Assembly (NCBI GenBank): GCA_016713325.1
Contig: JADJPJ010000050.1
Location: forward strand, 1 to 41,874
Length of the DNA: 41,874 nt
Origin: Candidatus Flexifilum affinis
Lineage (GTDB): Bacteria > Chloroflexota > Anaerolineae > Aggregatilineales > Phototrophicaceae
Direction of reading: 5' to 3'
Made by a program: the position numbers and the translations under genes. Below, one piece after another: positions 41,506 through 41,874 of the stretch; within the stretch, counting starts at the first letter, position 1, and every line of letters starts with the position of its first letter. The notes beneath the pieces are model-generated. The model ran no database searches, was not told where the DNA came from, and worked only from the letters and a program-made list of their open reading frames with translations.

Positions 41506-41874
41506 CAAGCCAGTCCCCGAAGGGGCGTTCCTCTACTGCAACACGGTTATTTGCGGACTTGTCCTCAGACCAGATGAAGTTTCAATCCCCGAGGGCGTTC
41601 CTCTGCATGGCATACGTCTACCACGGGGCCACCGCGCTTCCTGTTTCCAATCCCCCGAGGGCGTTCCTACTGCAATCCGTTCTCCACTGCTGCGGCGCCC
41701 AGAGGACGCGGGTTTCAATCCCCGAGGGGGCGTTCCTCTACTGCAACCAACTGGAACTACATCCGCGCGGGCATTCTGTTCGTGTTTCATCCCCCGAGGG
41801 GGCGTACCTCTACTGCAACTCTGAAGGCGGACGGCTGTATCGCCGACATTCAATCGACGTTTCAATCCCCGAGG
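41506..41874 (-). CRISPR. CRISPR array 2, leader-distal end, at least 6 repeats, continues past the window
   Basis: Repeats start GTTTCAATCCCCCGAGGGGG and end CGTTCCTCTACTGCAAC, 37 bases, at about 41506 (decayed 5' end), 41578, 41643, 41712, 41783 and 41860. The reverse complement ends ATTGAAAC, so the direction is minus and the leader lies beyond the right edge. The first, decayed repeat has CCCCGAAGGGG in its stem as array 1 does. Several repeats have short deletions. Spacers are about 33-36 bases. It shares the 5' handle with array 1 but differs in its other half. Confidence 0.93.

Overview
The window looks like an accessory region of a Chloroflexota (filamentous, Chloroflexales-type) chromosome or large plasmid. 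This rests on high-GC coding regions, Chloroflexota-style protein families (pentapeptide-repeat, WYL/helicase-associated, SARP-STAND, single-domain LuxR regulators) and a type III-D-like CRISPR-Cas locus with Csx10/Csx19-type genes. No rRNA or tRNA gene was recognised. The lineage is inferred, not proven.

Layout: (1) 1-2500, small frameshifted membrane-protein genes, one with a pentapeptide-repeat tail. (2) 2500-15260, a mobile-element-like core of three co-directional minus-strand genes: a SLOG-family protein (14798-15253), an unknown protein called here gene A (13266-14801), and a fused DUF6094-like methyltransferase/DEAH helicase called gene B (3607-7410). Between A and B, and beyond the 3' end of B, sit unrelated cargo genes: SAM methyltransferase, unknown proteins, Nudix hydrolase, aminoglycoside-phosphotransferase-like kinase, DinB-like protein and a broken vapBC. 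The cargo blocks are separated by diverged partial copies of the 3' end of A and the 5' or 3' end of B. (3) 15323-16035, a gene-free stretch with many stem-loops. (4) 16036-28455, a minus-strand CRISPR-Cas locus: LysRS-like pseudoenzyme, LuxR-type HTH, Cas10, Cas7-like RAMP, Csx10, double-RAMP protein, Csx19, large RAMP, CARF-like protein with C-terminal HTH, TIR effector, Cas6. (5) 28633-31828, a divergent SARP-STAND-TPR regulator, with an exact 11-bp-period heptamer repeat in the shared intergenic region. (6) 32858-37191, a CRISPR array of about 59 repeats transcribed leftward, with its leader near 37.2-37.47 kb. (7) 37473-41474, a WYL protein, a second LuxR-type HTH paralogous to the one in the cas operon, an HTH/TPR-like regulator and a small membrane protein. 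(8) From 41.5 kb to the end, the leader-distal end of a second array with a different repeat.

Working model: Cas6 processes both arrays, since both repeats end in ATTGAAAC on the transcribed strand. The Cas10-RAMP complex is guided by these crRNAs and may signal to the CARF-HTH protein and the TIR protein. The SARP-STAND, the two LuxR-like proteins and the WYL protein are candidate regulators. No cas1 or cas2 was seen.

Caution: most genes from 16 to 41 kb, and several at the left, carry single-base frameshifts, often in homopolymers. The CRISPR repeats are corrupted in patches in the same way. Local consensus errors are the simplest explanation, so frameshifted genes are reported as whole genes with the breaks stated.
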